This document shows positions 16,047-24,947 of a stretch of 64,000 nucleotides of DNA, one piece after another. The notes beneath the pieces were generated by a model. That model was given only the letters and a program-made list of their open reading frames with translations. It did no database searches and was not told where the DNA came from. The stretch lies in assembly GCA_965227335.1 (NCBI GenBank), contig CBDDFV010000001.1, positions 744,001-808,000 of the forward strand, written 5' to 3'. Position numbers and translations under genes: made by a program. The stretch is from CBDDFV01 sp965227335. Its GTDB lineage: Bacteria > Planctomycetota > Phycisphaerae > Phycisphaerales > SM1A02. The number at the start of each line of letters is the position of its first letter. The first letter of the stretch is position 1.

Positions 16047-19000
16047 TTACGGGCAGGCGCCCCACGCAGCGAGCAGGGCCGCGAGATCCGCCGCGTCGAC
16101 GACGCCGGAGTCGTCGAAGTCCGCCGGGCAGCCGGGGCAGGGGCCCCACGCCGCGAGGAGGGCCGCGAGATCCGCCGCGCCGGTCATGCCGTCGCCCGAC
16201 AGATCGGTCGGACAGGGCGGGGGTCCGTCGCCGCAGGTGCAGTCGGCGGGATCCGTCAGCGGGAAGGTGAGCACGAAGCCGAGGGTGGGATCATCGAAGA
16301 AGTCATGGATGCGTCCCTGGATCTCGCCCTGGTTATCCGTGTCCCAGCAGACGAAGGTCGCGTTCACATCGCCGTCGCCGTCGCTTTCGAAGGGGACGTC
16401 GTTGTAGATGTCCGCCCCGGTGGACGCGGCGTTGTCGAACAGGCAGTTGTACACCTGGTTCTCGACATCGCCCGCCAGCGAGCAGCCCGGGTCGTCAACG
16501 AACAGGCCGCCGCCGGAGGCGAGGGCCTGGTTGCCCGTGATGACGCAGCCGGAGAACGTGGCGTTCTGGCCGTTCACGAACACGCCGCCGCCCGCGCCCG
16601 GGCAGAAGTTGTTCGTGATCTGACAGCCGCCGAACACGTGTCCGGTCCCCTGCATCCACACCCCGCCGCCCTGGTCGCCGGCCGTGTTGCCGTCGATCAC
16701 GTTGTCGGTGTAGGCGGCGCTGTTGCCGGAGTTGTGATAGATCCCGCCGCCGTGGTCGCCGGAGCCGGTGGTGAAGTTTCCGGTGACGACGTTGCCGGAG
16801 AAGGTCAGGCCGGCGCTCCCCGAGAAGAAGAACCCGCCGCCGTCGCCGTTGGTGGTGTTGCCGGCGATCTCGTTGTCGGACACGATGATCCCGGCCCCGC
16901 CGCCGACGTACAGACCGCCGATCCCGCCGCCGCCCGAGGTGTTGTCCACGAACTGGCAGTTGGAGACCTGCAGGCCCGCTCCGTCGAGGTACGCCCCGCC
17001 GACCGAACTGCCCGCCGCGTTCTCCCGCACCTCGTTCCCGTCGAACAGGCCGTTCGACGCGCCGGAGATGTAGTAGCCGGCGTAGTTGCTCGCGGTGTTG
17101 CCCGTGGCGACGTTGCCCGTCGCCGACATCTGGCTCACCGTCTGCAGGTACGCGCCGCCGGCCGAGCTGTTCGCGGCGTTGCCCTCGAAGGCGTTGTCGA
17201 GCAGCACCAGACCGGAGACGTTCGAGATGAACGCCCCCGCCCCGCTCGACGCGGCGTTCCCGCTGAAGACCGTACGGGCGATGATGTGGCCCGCCCCCTG
17301 ATTGAGGTAGAGACCGCCGCCGTTCTGGCTCGTGTCGGCGCAGTCGTGAATGAAGCTGTCCTCGAGCCGCAGGGCCGGCGCGTTGGCCATCTCCGCGTGC
17401 ACGCCGCTCCGCGCCGCGTCACGCACCTCGACGTGGGCCAGGTACGGCGACGCCGACTGCAGAGTGACGGCGCCGTGCGAGTTGTTGCCGCTGCCCGCGT
17501 ACTCGACGATCACGTGCTGCAGCGTGGAGCCGTCGAGGTAGTCGCCGGTCTCCTCGTCGTACGCCGCATCGACGGCGTTGTCCGCGAAGAGGATCTCCTT
17601 CCAGTCGCCGGGGGCGGGCACGTCGGGAGCCCCGACGCCGCTCGTGAAGCGAATGGGATCCGCCGGCGTGCCGATCGCGACGAGTTCGCCGGGACCGAAC
17701 TGGTCCGAACCCACGGTGATCGCGGTGTTCGGCGCGAAGCGGACCTCGACGCCCGGCTCGATGGTGAGCCGCGCCCCGGCCCCGATCACGATCGACTGGT
17801 TGACCGCGTACGGGCTGCCGGCGAGGGTCCACGTGGTGTCGGAGACCACGGGGCCGCCCACGTCGGGCATGGTGATGATCACGCCGCGGTTGGCGTTGTC
17901 GAAGTAGTCGTACAGCATCGCCGCGATGACGACGGGGTCCGCCGTCCCCCAGCAGACGTACGACGCATCGACGTCGCCCGCCCCCTCGGCGGAGAACTTC
18001 AGGTTGTTGTAGACGGCCGCGCCGGCGCTGGCGGCGTTGCCGGTGATGGTGTTGCAGTCGGAGAAGTCCGACGCGCCGGCGAGCGAGCAGCCGGGCTGGT
18101 TCACGAAGACGCCGCCGCCGTTGCCCGTCGCCGTATTGTCGACGATGGTGTTGGCGCTGAAGGTGATGCTCGGACCATTCACGAACACGCCGCCCGCGGC
18201 CCCCGCCGCGACGTTGTCGGCGATCTCGGCGCCGCCCACGACGTGGCCGGTCCCCTGCAGCCACATCCCGCCGCCCTGATCGCCGGCGGCGTTGCCGGAG
18301 ATGGTGTTGTTCAGGTACGTCGCGGTGTTGCCGGAGTTGTGGTACACGCCGCCGCCGTGGTCGCCGGAGCCGGTCGTCGTGTTGCCGGTCACGATGTTCT
18401 CGGAGAAGGTCAGACCCGCGCTGCCGGAGAAGAAGAAACCCCCGCCGTCGCCGTTGGTCACGTTGCCCGAGATCGTGTTCGACGACACCGTGATGTTGGC
18501 GCCGCCGCCCACGTACAGACCGCCGATCCCGCCTCCGCCGGAGCTGTTGTCCAGGATCTCGCAGTTCGTCACCTGCAGACTCGCCCCGTCGATATAGAGG
18601 CCGCCGACCGAACTGCCGGCGCTGTTGCTCTGCACCAGGTTGTCGTCGAAGACGCCCGAGGACGCCCCCGAGATGTAGTACGCGGCGTAGTTGCTCGCCG
18701 TATTCGACGTCGCCGCGTTGCCGGTGCACGTCATCAGCGCCACCGTCTGGAAGTAGCCGCCGCCGGCGCTGCTGTTCGCGGCGTTGGCGTGCAACGTGTT
18801 GTCCGTGAACACGAGACCCGAGACGTTCGAGATGAACGCCCCCGCCCCGCTCGACGCGCTGTTCGCCTCGAACACGGTCCGCGTCACCACATGGTTGGCG
18901 CCGTTGTTCAGATAGAGACCGCCCCCGTTCTGGGAGGTGTCCGCGCAGTCGTGGATGTAACAATCCTCCACCCGCAACGCCGGGGCCGTCACCATCTCCG

Positions 19001-19544
19001 CGTGCAGGCCCGAACGGGCGCAGTCGCGGACCTCCACGAACGACAGATACGGCGCCGATGACTCCATCGTCACCGCCCCCGTCGAGTTCGGGCCGCTGCC
19101 GGCGTACTCGATGATGCAGTGCTGCAGAATGCTCCCGTCGTCGAAGAGATCGCCCGCGTACACGGCGTCCTCCGCGAACGTGGTGAACTGAATCCCCAGC
19201 CAGTCCCCCGGGGCCGGCACGTCCGGGGCGCCGATCGAACTCGTGAAGAGCACCGGGTCCTGCGCCGTGCCGAGAACCTGCAACGCGCCCGGACCGAACT
19301 GCTGCGAACCCACGGTGATGCCCAGCCCCGGATCAACCCGGACCTCGACCCCCGCCTCGATCGTCAGCGTCGATCCCGTCCCGACCAGCACCGAAGAACT
19401 GATCACGTACGGACTCCCCGCGGCGTCCCACGTCGTGTCGCCGAAGATCGGCCCGCCCACGATCGTGTCCGCCGCGCTCGGCGCGGCGAACCCGCCCACG
19501 CCGATGACCACTGCGCCGATCGCGCAGCATCGCTGTGATGTCAT
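16047..19544 (-). CDS. Secreted right-handed beta-helix protein with dockerin-like C-terminus
   Basis: This 1165-residue exported protein starts with a signal peptide (cleavage near PSAADT). The bulk is Gly/Asn/Ser-rich parallel beta-helix rungs of the NNTISGNTA type, with repeated GGGLYL and GGGVFVNG turns. Residues about 30-560 and 560-1095 are two copies of the same module, offset by about 1.6 kb in the DNA. The last 60 residues hold two dockerin-like calcium repeats (DLSGDGMTGAADLAALLAAW and DFDDSGVVDAADLAALLAAW). GAGGAGA precedes the ATG at 19544. The likely role is at the cell surface, in adhesion or carbohydrate binding; no catalytic residues can be assigned. Confidence 0.85.
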   Translation of the reverse strand: MTSQRCCAIGAVVIGVGGFAAPSAADTIVGGPIFGDTTWDAAGSPYVISSSVLVGTGSTLTIEAGVEVRVDPGLGITVGSQQFGPGALQVLGTAQDPVLFTSSIGAPDVPAPGDWLGIQFTTFAEDAVYAGDLFDDGSILQHCIIEYAGSGPNSTGAVTMESSAPYLSFVEVRDCARSGLHAEMVTAPALRVEDCYIHDCADTSQNGGGLYLNNGANHVVTRTVFEANSASSGAGAFISNVSGLVFTDNTLHANAANSSAGGGYFQTVALMTCTGNAATSNTASNYAAYYISGASSGVFDDNLVQSNSAGSSVGGLYIDGASLQVTNCEILDNSSGGGGIGGLYVGGGANITVSSNTISGNVTNGDGGGFFFSGSAGLTFSENIVTGNTTTGSGDHGGGVYHNSGNTATYLNNTISGNAAGDQGGGMWLQGTGHVVGGAEIADNVAAGAAGGVFVNGPSITFSANTIVDNTATGNGGGVFVNQPGCSLAGASDFSDCNTITGNAASAGAAVYNNLKFSAEGAGDVDASYVCWGTADPVVIAAMLYDYFDNANRGVIITMPDVGGPVVSDTTWTLAGSPYAVNQSIVIGAGARLTIEPGVEVRFAPNTAITVGSDQFGPGELVAIGTPADPIRFTSGVGAPDVPAPGDWKEILFADNAVDAAYDEETGDYLDGSTLQHVIVEYAGSGNNSHGAVTLQSASPYLAHVEVRDAARSGVHAEMANAPALRLEDSFIHDCADTSQNGGGLYLNQGAGHIIARTVFSGNAASSGAGAFISNVSGLVLLDNAFEGNAANSSAGGAYLQTVSQMSATGNVATGNTASNYAGYYISGASNGLFDGNEVRENAAGSSVGGAYLDGAGLQVSNCQFVDNTSGGGGIGGLYVGGGAGIIVSDNEIAGNTTNGDGGGFFFSGSAGLTFSGNVVTGNFTTGSGDHGGGIYHNSGNSAAYTDNVIDGNTAGDQGGGVWMQGTGHVFGGCQITNNFCPGAGGGVFVNGQNATFSGCVITGNQALASGGGLFVDDPGCSLAGDVENQVYNCLFDNAASTGADIYNDVPFESDGDGDVNATFVCWDTDNQGEIQGRIHDFFDDPTLGFVLTFPLTDPADCTCGDGPPPCPTDLSGDGMTGAADLAALLAAWGPCPGCPADFDDSGVVDAADLAALLAAWGACP

Positions 19545-19827
19545 GTCCTATCTCCTCGCTCAGATGGCGAAAAACCAGAATGGAGCGCCCCCCACGGGCG
19601 CCCGGAAAGAATGCGCCGATCGACGTCCGCCAGGGCGGGCGGCCGACCGGGGCCGAAGTTGTTCCAGCGCTCTGCGGGTGCTCCCCCCCGCCTCGCCCCC
19701 GATGCCCCAATCCACGTGCGAGATCGATGAATCGTGATGGAATCCGCAGAAAGTCGCGCGGATTGAGACGCCGGCGTGCGCACAGGCCATCACGTCGGCG
19801 TTCCGGCCCGCCCGACCGGCAACCATC
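19545..19827. other. Intergenic, no gene seen
   Basis: Between the beta-helix gene start and the 21-bp array I see no convincing gene or RNA. Frames here are open only because of high GC. A promoter for the beta-helix gene should lie in this stretch, but none is clear. Confidence 0.5.
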
Positions 19828-19995
19828 GCGGCCGGGGCGAAAATAGCCGCCGCGCGGGCGAGAAGCATCGCGGCCCGGGCGAGACCGTCTGCCGCGCGGG
19901 CGAGAATGATCGCGGCCCAGGCGAAAACGTCTGCCGCGCGGGTGAGAACCATCGCGGCCCTGGCGGAAACGTCCGCCGCGCGAGCGGGAGGGATT
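19828..19995. repeat. 21-bp tandem repeat, eight units
   Basis: Eight 21-bp units alternate between a GCGGCCCGGGCGAGA type and a GCCGCGCGGGCGAGA type, giving a 42-bp superperiod. The first 12 bases of each unit are conserved and the last 6 vary. A degraded ninth unit follows. The period is two helical turns and also seven codons, but no start site or codon logic supports a gene. The array ends about 50 bp before the kynureninase start. Confidence 0.85.
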
Positions 19996-20036
19996 GCGGC
20001 CGGCCCGCCGCGTTGTGCGCACGGGCCCGCGGGCCC

Positions 20037-20042
20037 TACCAT
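20037..20042 (+). promoter_or_regulatory. -10-like hexamer 6 nt before kynU
   Basis: TACCAT ends 6 nt before the ATG at 20049 with no Shine-Dalgarno sequence of normal spacing, fitting leaderless transcription. Confidence 0.45.
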
Positions 20043-20048
20043 CTGGGG

Positions 20049-21341
20049 ATGCCTGCCGACGCCCCCGTCCCCGCCGCCGACGCCCTTGACCTCGCTCACG
20101 CCCGCGCCCGCGACGCCGCCGATCCCCTGCGGGGCTGGCGGGAGAAGTTCCATCTCCCCCGCCGCGAGGACGGCTCGCCCAAACGCTACTTCTGCGGCAA
20201 CTCGCTCGGCTGCCAGCCCGTCGTCGCTCGCGCCTTCGTCGAGCAGGAACTGGACGACTGGGCGCGGCTCGCCGTCGACGCCCACTTCGACGCCCGGACC
20301 CCCTGGTACTCGTACCACGAGGTCTTCCGCGACGCCGGGGCCCGGCTCGTCGGCGCCCGGCCCGGCGAGGTCGTGATGATGAACGGCCTCACCCCCAACC
20401 TTCACCTGATGATGGTCTCGTTCTACCGGCCCGACGGACGCCGGCGCAAGATCGTCATGGAGTCGCCCGCGTTCCCCTCCGACATCTACGCGATCAAGAC
20501 CCACCTTCGCGCCCGCGGCGAGGACCCGGCGGAGACGCTCATTACGCTCGGCCCGCGGGAGGGCGAGCAGACGCTGCGGATGGACGACGTCGAAGCCGCG
20601 CTCCGCGAACACGGCGACGAGATCGCGCTCGTGCTCTTCGGCGGCGTCAACTACTACACGGGCCAGGTGCTCGACATGGCGCGGATCGCCGCGACGGGTC
20701 GGGAGATCGGGGCCCGGGTCGGGTTCGATCTCGCCCACGGGGCCGGCAACGTGGCCTTGTCGCTGCACGACTGGGACGTCGACTTCGCGTGCTGGTGTTC
20801 ATACAAGTATCTGAACGCGGGGCCCGGGGCGATCGCGGGCTGCTTCGTGCACGAGCGCAACGGGCGCGACATCGATCTGCCCCGCTTCGCCGGGTGGTGG
20901 GGGAACGATCCGGAGAGTCGGTTCCGGATGCACCTCATCGACGAGTTCATCGCGAAGCCGGACGCGGACGGCTGGCAGTTGTCCAACCCGCCCATCCTCG
21001 CGATGGCCCCGCTTCGCGCCTCGATCGAGATCTTCGACGAGGTCGGCATGTCCGCCCTCGTCGCGAAGCAGCGTGAACTCGTGACGTACGCCCGGACCCT
21101 GCTCGCCGCCCGCGCGCCCGGCTGGGCGGAGATCATCACCCCCGACGATCCCGAGGCGAGCGGCTGCCAGTTGTCGATCTTCGTGCACGATCGCCCGAAG
21201 GATCGCTTCGAATCGCTCGAAGCCGCGGATGTGGTCGGGGACTTCCGCCCGCCCAACGTGATCCGCATCGCGCCGGTTCCCCTCTACAACTCGTTCGAGG
21301 ACGTGTGGGCCTTCGTCGACGCCCTCGCCTCCATCGACTGA
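20049..21341 (+). CDS. kynU: Kynureninase
   Basis: This 430-residue PLP enzyme cleaves kynurenine or 3-hydroxykynurenine to (hydroxy)anthranilate and alanine. The N-terminal segment YFCGNSLGCQP and the PLP-lysine motif WCSYKYLNAGPGA are diagnostic, as is the FAGWWGND loop. The FDLAHGAGN segment holds the conserved Asp. I chose the ATG at 20049, since upstream codons lie in the 21-bp repeat. kmo follows 33 bp downstream, giving consecutive steps of tryptophan catabolism. Confidence 0.97.
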   Translation: MPADAPVPAADALDLAHARARDAADPLRGWREKFHLPRREDGSPKRYFCGNSLGCQPVVARAFVEQELDDWARLAVDAHFDARTPWYSYHEVFRDAGARLVGARPGEVVMMNGLTPNLHLMMVSFYRPDGRRRKIVMESPAFPSDIYAIKTHLRARGEDPAETLITLGPREGEQTLRMDDVEAALREHGDEIALVLFGGVNYYTGQVLDMARIAATGREIGARVGFDLAHGAGNVALSLHDWDVDFACWCSYKYLNAGPGAIAGCFVHERNGRDIDLPRFAGWWGNDPESRFRMHLIDEFIAKPDADGWQLSNPPILAMAPLRASIEIFDEVGMSALVAKQRELVTYARTLLAARAPGWAEIITPDDPEASGCQLSIFVHDRPKDRFESLEAADVVGDFRPPNVIRIAPVPLYNSFEDVWAFVDALASID

Positions 21342-21360
21342 CGCCCGTCCGCCGGCGGCG

Positions 21361-21366
21361 TACACT
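21361..21366 (+). promoter_or_regulatory. -10 hexamer 8 nt before kmo
   Basis: TACACT ends 8 nt before the ATG. CTGACG lies 17 bp upstream (21338-21343), giving a plausible full promoter whose transcript would begin at or near the start codon. Confidence 0.5.
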
Positions 21367-21374
21367 GACCCTCC

Positions 21375-22703
21375 ATGTCCACGCCCCATGTGCTGATCGT
21401 CGGCGCCGGACTCGCCGGCTCGCTGCTTGCATCCTTCCTCGCGAAGCGCGGCTTCCGCGTCGATGTCTGCGAACGCCGGCCCGATCCCCGCGCGAAGGGC
21501 TTCGTCGGCGGCCGGTCCATCAACCTCGCCCTCTCCGCCCGCGGCATCGACGCCCTCGAACGCATCGGACTCGCCGAACGCGTGCTCGCCGACGTCATCC
21601 CCATGCGGGCGCGGCTCATGCACGACACCGAAGGCCGCCTCTCCCGCCAGCCCTACAGCGCGGATCCGAATGACGCCATCAACTCCGTCAGTCGCGGCGG
21701 CCTCAACCTCGCCCTTCTCGACGCCGCCGACGAACACGACAACGTCACCCTGCACTTCAACCGCCGGTGCGACGATATCGACCTCGATCGCCCCGCCGCA
21801 ACGTTCACCGACGAAACCACCAACGAGACGGTCGAGATCACGCCGGACCTGATCATCGGGGCCGACGGTGCGTTCTCCGCCGTCCGCCGCGCCCTCCAGG
21901 ACACCGCGTACTTCAGCTATTCGCAGTCGTTCCTGGATCACCGGTACAAGGAGTTGACGATCCCGCCGAACGACCGGGGCGAGTTCGCGCTGGAGCCGGA
22001 GGTGCTGCACATCTGGCCGCGCGGCGGGTCGATGATGATCGCCCTCCCCAACCCCGACCGGTCGTTCACCTGCACGCTCTTCTGGCCGAAGGAGCAGTTC
22101 GAGGCCCTCGACACGGACGACAAGGTCCGCGACTTCTTTGACCGGGTCTATCCCGACGCTGTCCCGCTCATGCCGACGCTTGTCGAGGACTACCGGGAGA
22201 ATCCCGTCGGTCCGCTGGTGACGGTGCGGTGCGATCCGTGGCGGCACGAGGACAAGGTGGTGATTCTCGGCGACGCCGCGCACGCGATCGTGCCCTTCTT
22301 CGGCCAGGGGATGAACGCCGCGTTCGAGGACTGCGTTGCGTTCGATCGGTGCATCGAGCGTCACGGGTCCGACTGGGGCGCGGTGCTCGAGGCGTTTTCC
22401 GCGGAGCGGATTCCGAACGCCGATGCGATTGCGGACATGGCCCTGACGAATTTCATCGAGATGCGGGACAAGACCGCCTCGAAGGTCTTCCTGCTGCAGA
22501 AGAAGGGCGAGAAGATTCTGCACCGGATCGCGCCGTGGTGGTACACGCCGCTCTACAACCTCGTGTCGTTCTCGACGGTTCCCTACGCCGCGGCGCTGGC
22601 GCGCTCGAAGCGACAGCGGCGGATCCTCCGACGGATCGGGATCGGCCTCGTCGCCGTCGTGACGCTCGTCATCGTGGCGATCGGGGCCCGGGCGCTCGGA
22701 TGA
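21375..22703 (+). CDS. kmo: Kynurenine 3-monooxygenase
   Basis: This 442-residue FAD hydroxylase adds oxygen to kynurenine using NADPH. It shows the FAD-binding GAGLAGSLLASFLAKRG, the family motif GRSINLALSARG, and VVILGDAAHAIVPFFGQGMN near residue 300. The C-terminus ends in a basic patch and a membrane helix (IGIGLVAVVTLVIVAIGARA), as in the membrane-tethered enzymes. Together with kynU and kynB it forms the upper kynurenine pathway. There is no ribosome binding site; a -10-like hexamer is 8 nt upstream. Confidence 0.97.
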   Translation: MSTPHVLIVGAGLAGSLLASFLAKRGFRVDVCERRPDPRAKGFVGGRSINLALSARGIDALERIGLAERVLADVIPMRARLMHDTEGRLSRQPYSADPNDAINSVSRGGLNLALLDAADEHDNVTLHFNRRCDDIDLDRPAATFTDETTNETVEITPDLIIGADGAFSAVRRALQDTAYFSYSQSFLDHRYKELTIPPNDRGEFALEPEVLHIWPRGGSMMIALPNPDRSFTCTLFWPKEQFEALDTDDKVRDFFDRVYPDAVPLMPTLVEDYRENPVGPLVTVRCDPWRHEDKVVILGDAAHAIVPFFGQGMNAAFEDCVAFDRCIERHGSDWGAVLEAFSAERIPNADAIADMALTNFIEMRDKTASKVFLLQKKGEKILHRIAPWWYTPLYNLVSFSTVPYAAALARSKRQRRILRRIGIGLVAVVTLVIVAIGARALG

Positions 22704-22784
22704 TGCGACCGGCTGATTTCTCGTTGCGAGCGGCCCGCGGCGTATCGTAGGGTGACGGGGGAGTTTCACCAGAGGAGAGGCAGC

Positions 22785-23549
22785 GTGAGTCAGCAGACCC
22801 CGCCGCGCGGCGCCGTCAGAGAGTACGAACCCTATTGCTCCGAGTGCGGCTACGTCCTGACCGGCGCGACCGATTCGTCGAAGTGTCCCGAGTGCGGCCG
22901 TCCGATCGTCGAGGTGCTCACCCGCGCCCCGCGCACGAGCCAGCAGGGCAAGCGGTACCGCTCCGAGGCGGAGCTCTGGGGCTGGCCCATCATCGATGTC
23001 GCGTTCGGACCGAAACATGACGAGGTGCGCGGCCGCGCGCGGGGGATCATCGCCCTCGGCGACGACGCCATGGGCGGCATCGCCGTCGGCGGCCAGGCCC
23101 GCGGGATCGTCGCCGTGGGCGGCGGGGCCCTCGGCGTCTGTTCCTTCGGCGGCGGCTCGGTCGGCCTGCTCACCTCGTTCGGCGGCTTCTCCATGGGCGG
23201 GATTGCGGTCGGGGGCGGCGCGATCGGCGGGATCGCGGCCGGCGGCGGAGCGATCGGCTTCGTCGCCCAGGGCGGGGGCGCCATCGGGTATTACGCCCGG
23301 GGCGGCGGCCCGATCGGCAAGCACATCGCGTATCTCAACGGCGGCGGCTCGCCTGAAGCCCTCGCCATGTTCTCCCGCCTCGACTTCATGCTCGGCGGAA
23401 ACGTGGTCAACGCAGGGATGATCGGCCGTCCCGCCGCGTTTGTCGGACTCGTGATGGTCATCGTCGCCCTTGGCGTCCTCGCCGCCGCGTGGTGGGGGAA
23501 TCGCGCCTGGCGTCGGCGTCAGTCCCGCGAAACGCCGTTCTCCCCGTAA
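22785..23549 (+). CDS. Zn-ribbon protein with glycine-rich repeats and a membrane helix
   Basis: This 254-residue protein is of unknown function. A four-cysteine ribbon (C18-x2-C21, C34-x2-C37) is followed from about residue 80 to 175 by repeats of the type GGIAVGGGAIGG, spaced about 8-9 residues, which suggest a stacked beta structure. A membrane helix (AFVGLVMVIVALGVLAAAWW) lies near the C-terminus. I chose the GTG at 22785 because GAGGAGAG lies 7 nt upstream; an earlier GTG at 22752 has no such site. It sits between kmo and kynB, but nothing in it suggests a metabolic role. Confidence 0.75.
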   Translation: MSQQTPPRGAVREYEPYCSECGYVLTGATDSSKCPECGRPIVEVLTRAPRTSQQGKRYRSEAELWGWPIIDVAFGPKHDEVRGRARGIIALGDDAMGGIAVGGQARGIVAVGGGALGVCSFGGGSVGLLTSFGGFSMGGIAVGGGAIGGIAAGGGAIGFVAQGGGAIGYYARGGGPIGKHIAYLNGGGSPEALAMFSRLDFMLGGNVVNAGMIGRPAAFVGLVMVIVALGVLAAAWWGNRAWRRRQSRETPFSP

Positions 23550-23559
23550 GATCGCGGCC

Positions 23560-24180
23560 ATGCCGCTCCACGACATCACCCCGACCGTCACCCCGGACCT
23601 CAAGGTCTGGCCCGGCGACACGCCGCCCTCCCGCGAGGTCCTCCTCGACATGAAGACGGGCGCGAACATCACGCTGTCGACGCTGCACGCCTCCGTCCAT
23701 CTCGGCGCGCACGCCGACGCCCCGAACCACTACGGAACCCACGCCCCGTCCATCGAGACCCGCCCGCTCGAACCCTACCTCGGGCCGTGCCAGGTGATGA
23801 CCGTCGCCGCGAAGCGCGGCGTTCGGATCGGGATCGACGATCTGCCCGCCCCGATCGACGCGCCCCGGGTGCTGTTGCACACCGGTACGTTCCCCGATCC
23901 CGAGACGTGGAACGAAGACTTCGCCGCGCTCGAACCGGACCTCGTCGACCACGCCCACGAGCGCGGCGTGATCCTGCTCGGCCTCGACACCCCGAGCGTG
24001 GACCTCTTCCATTCCACGGAACTCCCCGCCCACCAGCGTTTCCTCGCTCACGACATGGCGATTCTGGAGGGCGTCGTGCTGACGGATGTTCCCGACGGCA
24101 TGTTCGAGTTGATCGCATTGCCGCTGAAGCTCGCGGGGTTCGATGCGAGTCCGGTGCGGGCGGTGTTGCGCAGTCTGTGA
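23560..24180 (+). CDS. kynB: Kynurenine formamidase (cyclase family)
   Basis: This 206-residue metal-dependent hydrolase converts N-formylkynurenine to kynurenine. The family metal motif is HLGAHADAPNHY, and a further conserved segment is LLGLDTPSVD. Length and the opening DITPTVTPDLKVWPGDTPP match bacterial KynB rather than other cyclase-family members. The -10-like TAAGAT overlaps the stop of the preceding gene and ends 7 nt before the ATG. Together with kynU and kmo it supplies the route from formylkynurenine; tryptophan dioxygenase is not in view. Confidence 0.92.
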   Translation: MPLHDITPTVTPDLKVWPGDTPPSREVLLDMKTGANITLSTLHASVHLGAHADAPNHYGTHAPSIETRPLEPYLGPCQVMTVAAKRGVRIGIDDLPAPIDAPRVLLHTGTFPDPETWNEDFAALEPDLVDHAHERGVILLGLDTPSVDLFHSTELPAHQRFLAHDMAILEGVVLTDVPDGMFELIALPLKLAGFDASPVRAVLRSL

Positions 24181-24214
24181 TGGTCGGGTCGTTTCCCGGC
24201 ACGACGGGAACGGG

Positions 24215-24220
24215 TATGCT
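24215..24220 (+). promoter_or_regulatory. -10-like hexamer 8 nt before the UPF0316 gene
   Basis: TATGCT ends 8 nt before the ATG at 24229, with no ribosome binding site between. It fits the leaderless pattern. Confidence 0.45.
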
Positions 24221-24228
24221 CCCGCCCC

Positions 24229-24807
24229 ATGCTCGAGTTTCTTCAGGCGAATCCCTGGCTGCTTGCCCTCGCGATCTTCATCGCCCGGATCCTTGACGTT
24301 TCCCTCGGAACGGTGCGGACGATCCTGGTGTTCCGAGGCAAGGCGTACGTGGCCGCGCTGATCGGCTTCGTGGAGGTCCTGATCTGGATTGTCGCGGCGA
24401 GCCAGGTCCTGTCGGACCTCGGCGCGTGGTATCTGGCGGTGGCGTACGCGGCCGGCTTCGCGGCGGGCAACATCGTGGGGATCTGGGTGGAATCCAAGAT
24501 GGCGCTTGGTCTCGAACTGGTGCGGGCCGTGTCGCAGAACCTCGACGTCAGGCTCGCCGCGCGTCTGCGTGATGCGGGGTATTCGGTGGTGCATCTCGAC
24601 GGCATGGGCGACAACGCGAGCCCGGTGGAGATCGTCTTCGTCGTGGAGCGCCGCCGCCGCGTCGGACGGCTGTTGCGTGATATCGAAGCCGCGGACCCCG
24701 ACGCCTTCTGCACGATCTCCGACGTGAAGCGGCACCACATGCTCGCCATGGCGTCCGCCGACCGCCGTCGCGGCGGCGGCTGGCGCTCCGTCATAAAAAA
24801 GAAATAA
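24229..24807 (+). CDS. UPF0316 membrane protein (DUF5698/DUF2179)
   Basis: This 192-residue protein has three membrane helices in its first 90 residues (ALAIFIARILDVSLGTVRTI, YVAALIGFVEVLIWIVAAS, YLAVAYAAGFAAGNIVGIWV). A soluble DUF2179-type domain follows (DNASPVEIVFVVERRRRVGR, FCTISDVK). The family is widespread and its function unknown; DUF2179 domains are linked by others to ligand or nucleotide sensing. It follows kynB by 48 bp. A 7-bp GGCTCCGCC hairpin sits right after its stop codon. Confidence 0.88.
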   Translation: MLEFLQANPWLLALAIFIARILDVSLGTVRTILVFRGKAYVAALIGFVEVLIWIVAASQVLSDLGAWYLAVAYAAGFAAGNIVGIWVESKMALGLELVRAVSQNLDVRLAARLRDAGYSVVHLDGMGDNASPVEIVFVVERRRRVGRLLRDIEAADPDAFCTISDVKRHHMLAMASADRRRGGGWRSVIKKK

Positions 24808-24808
24808 C

Positions 24809-24825
24809 CCCCGGCTCCGCCGGGG
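24809..24825. repeat. CCCCGGC-TCC-GCCGGGG hairpin
   Basis: A 7-bp perfect stem with a 3-nt loop lies 2 bp after the stop of the UPF0316 gene. It shares the GGCTCCGCC core with the 64-bp array and with the end of the ACMSD gene. There is no T-run. Confidence 0.6.
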
Positions 24826-24928
24826 AACACTGCACGCTGACCTGATGCGCCCCGCGCCCCGCGATTCGCCGGCTCGTCGTCGTTCGGGATCGCATCGCGA
24901 CATTGCCTTCGCAATCGCGCCCCAAAGC

Positions 24929-24947
24929 GTCGGGATACGATCCCGAC
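24929..24947 (-). repeat. REP-like palindrome at the RidA stop codon
   Basis: The palindrome GTCGGGAT-N3-ATCCCGAC is preceded on the minus strand by GTAG, whose TAG is the stop codon of the RidA gene (24948-24950). The same hairpin abuts the stops of genes ending at 30950, 41214 and 41593. Confidence 0.8.

Noticed and set aside
19828..19995. Small repeat protein encoded by the 21-bp array
   Set aside because: No start codon with a ribosome binding site or leaderless box, and the frames have extreme Ala/Arg or Gly/Arg composition.
20799..23672. 957-codon minus-strand frame opposite kynU, kmo and the Zn-ribbon gene
   Set aside because: Open only because high GC removes stops; the opposite strand holds enzymes with intact motifs, and the frame has Arg/Gly/Val-rich composition without domains.
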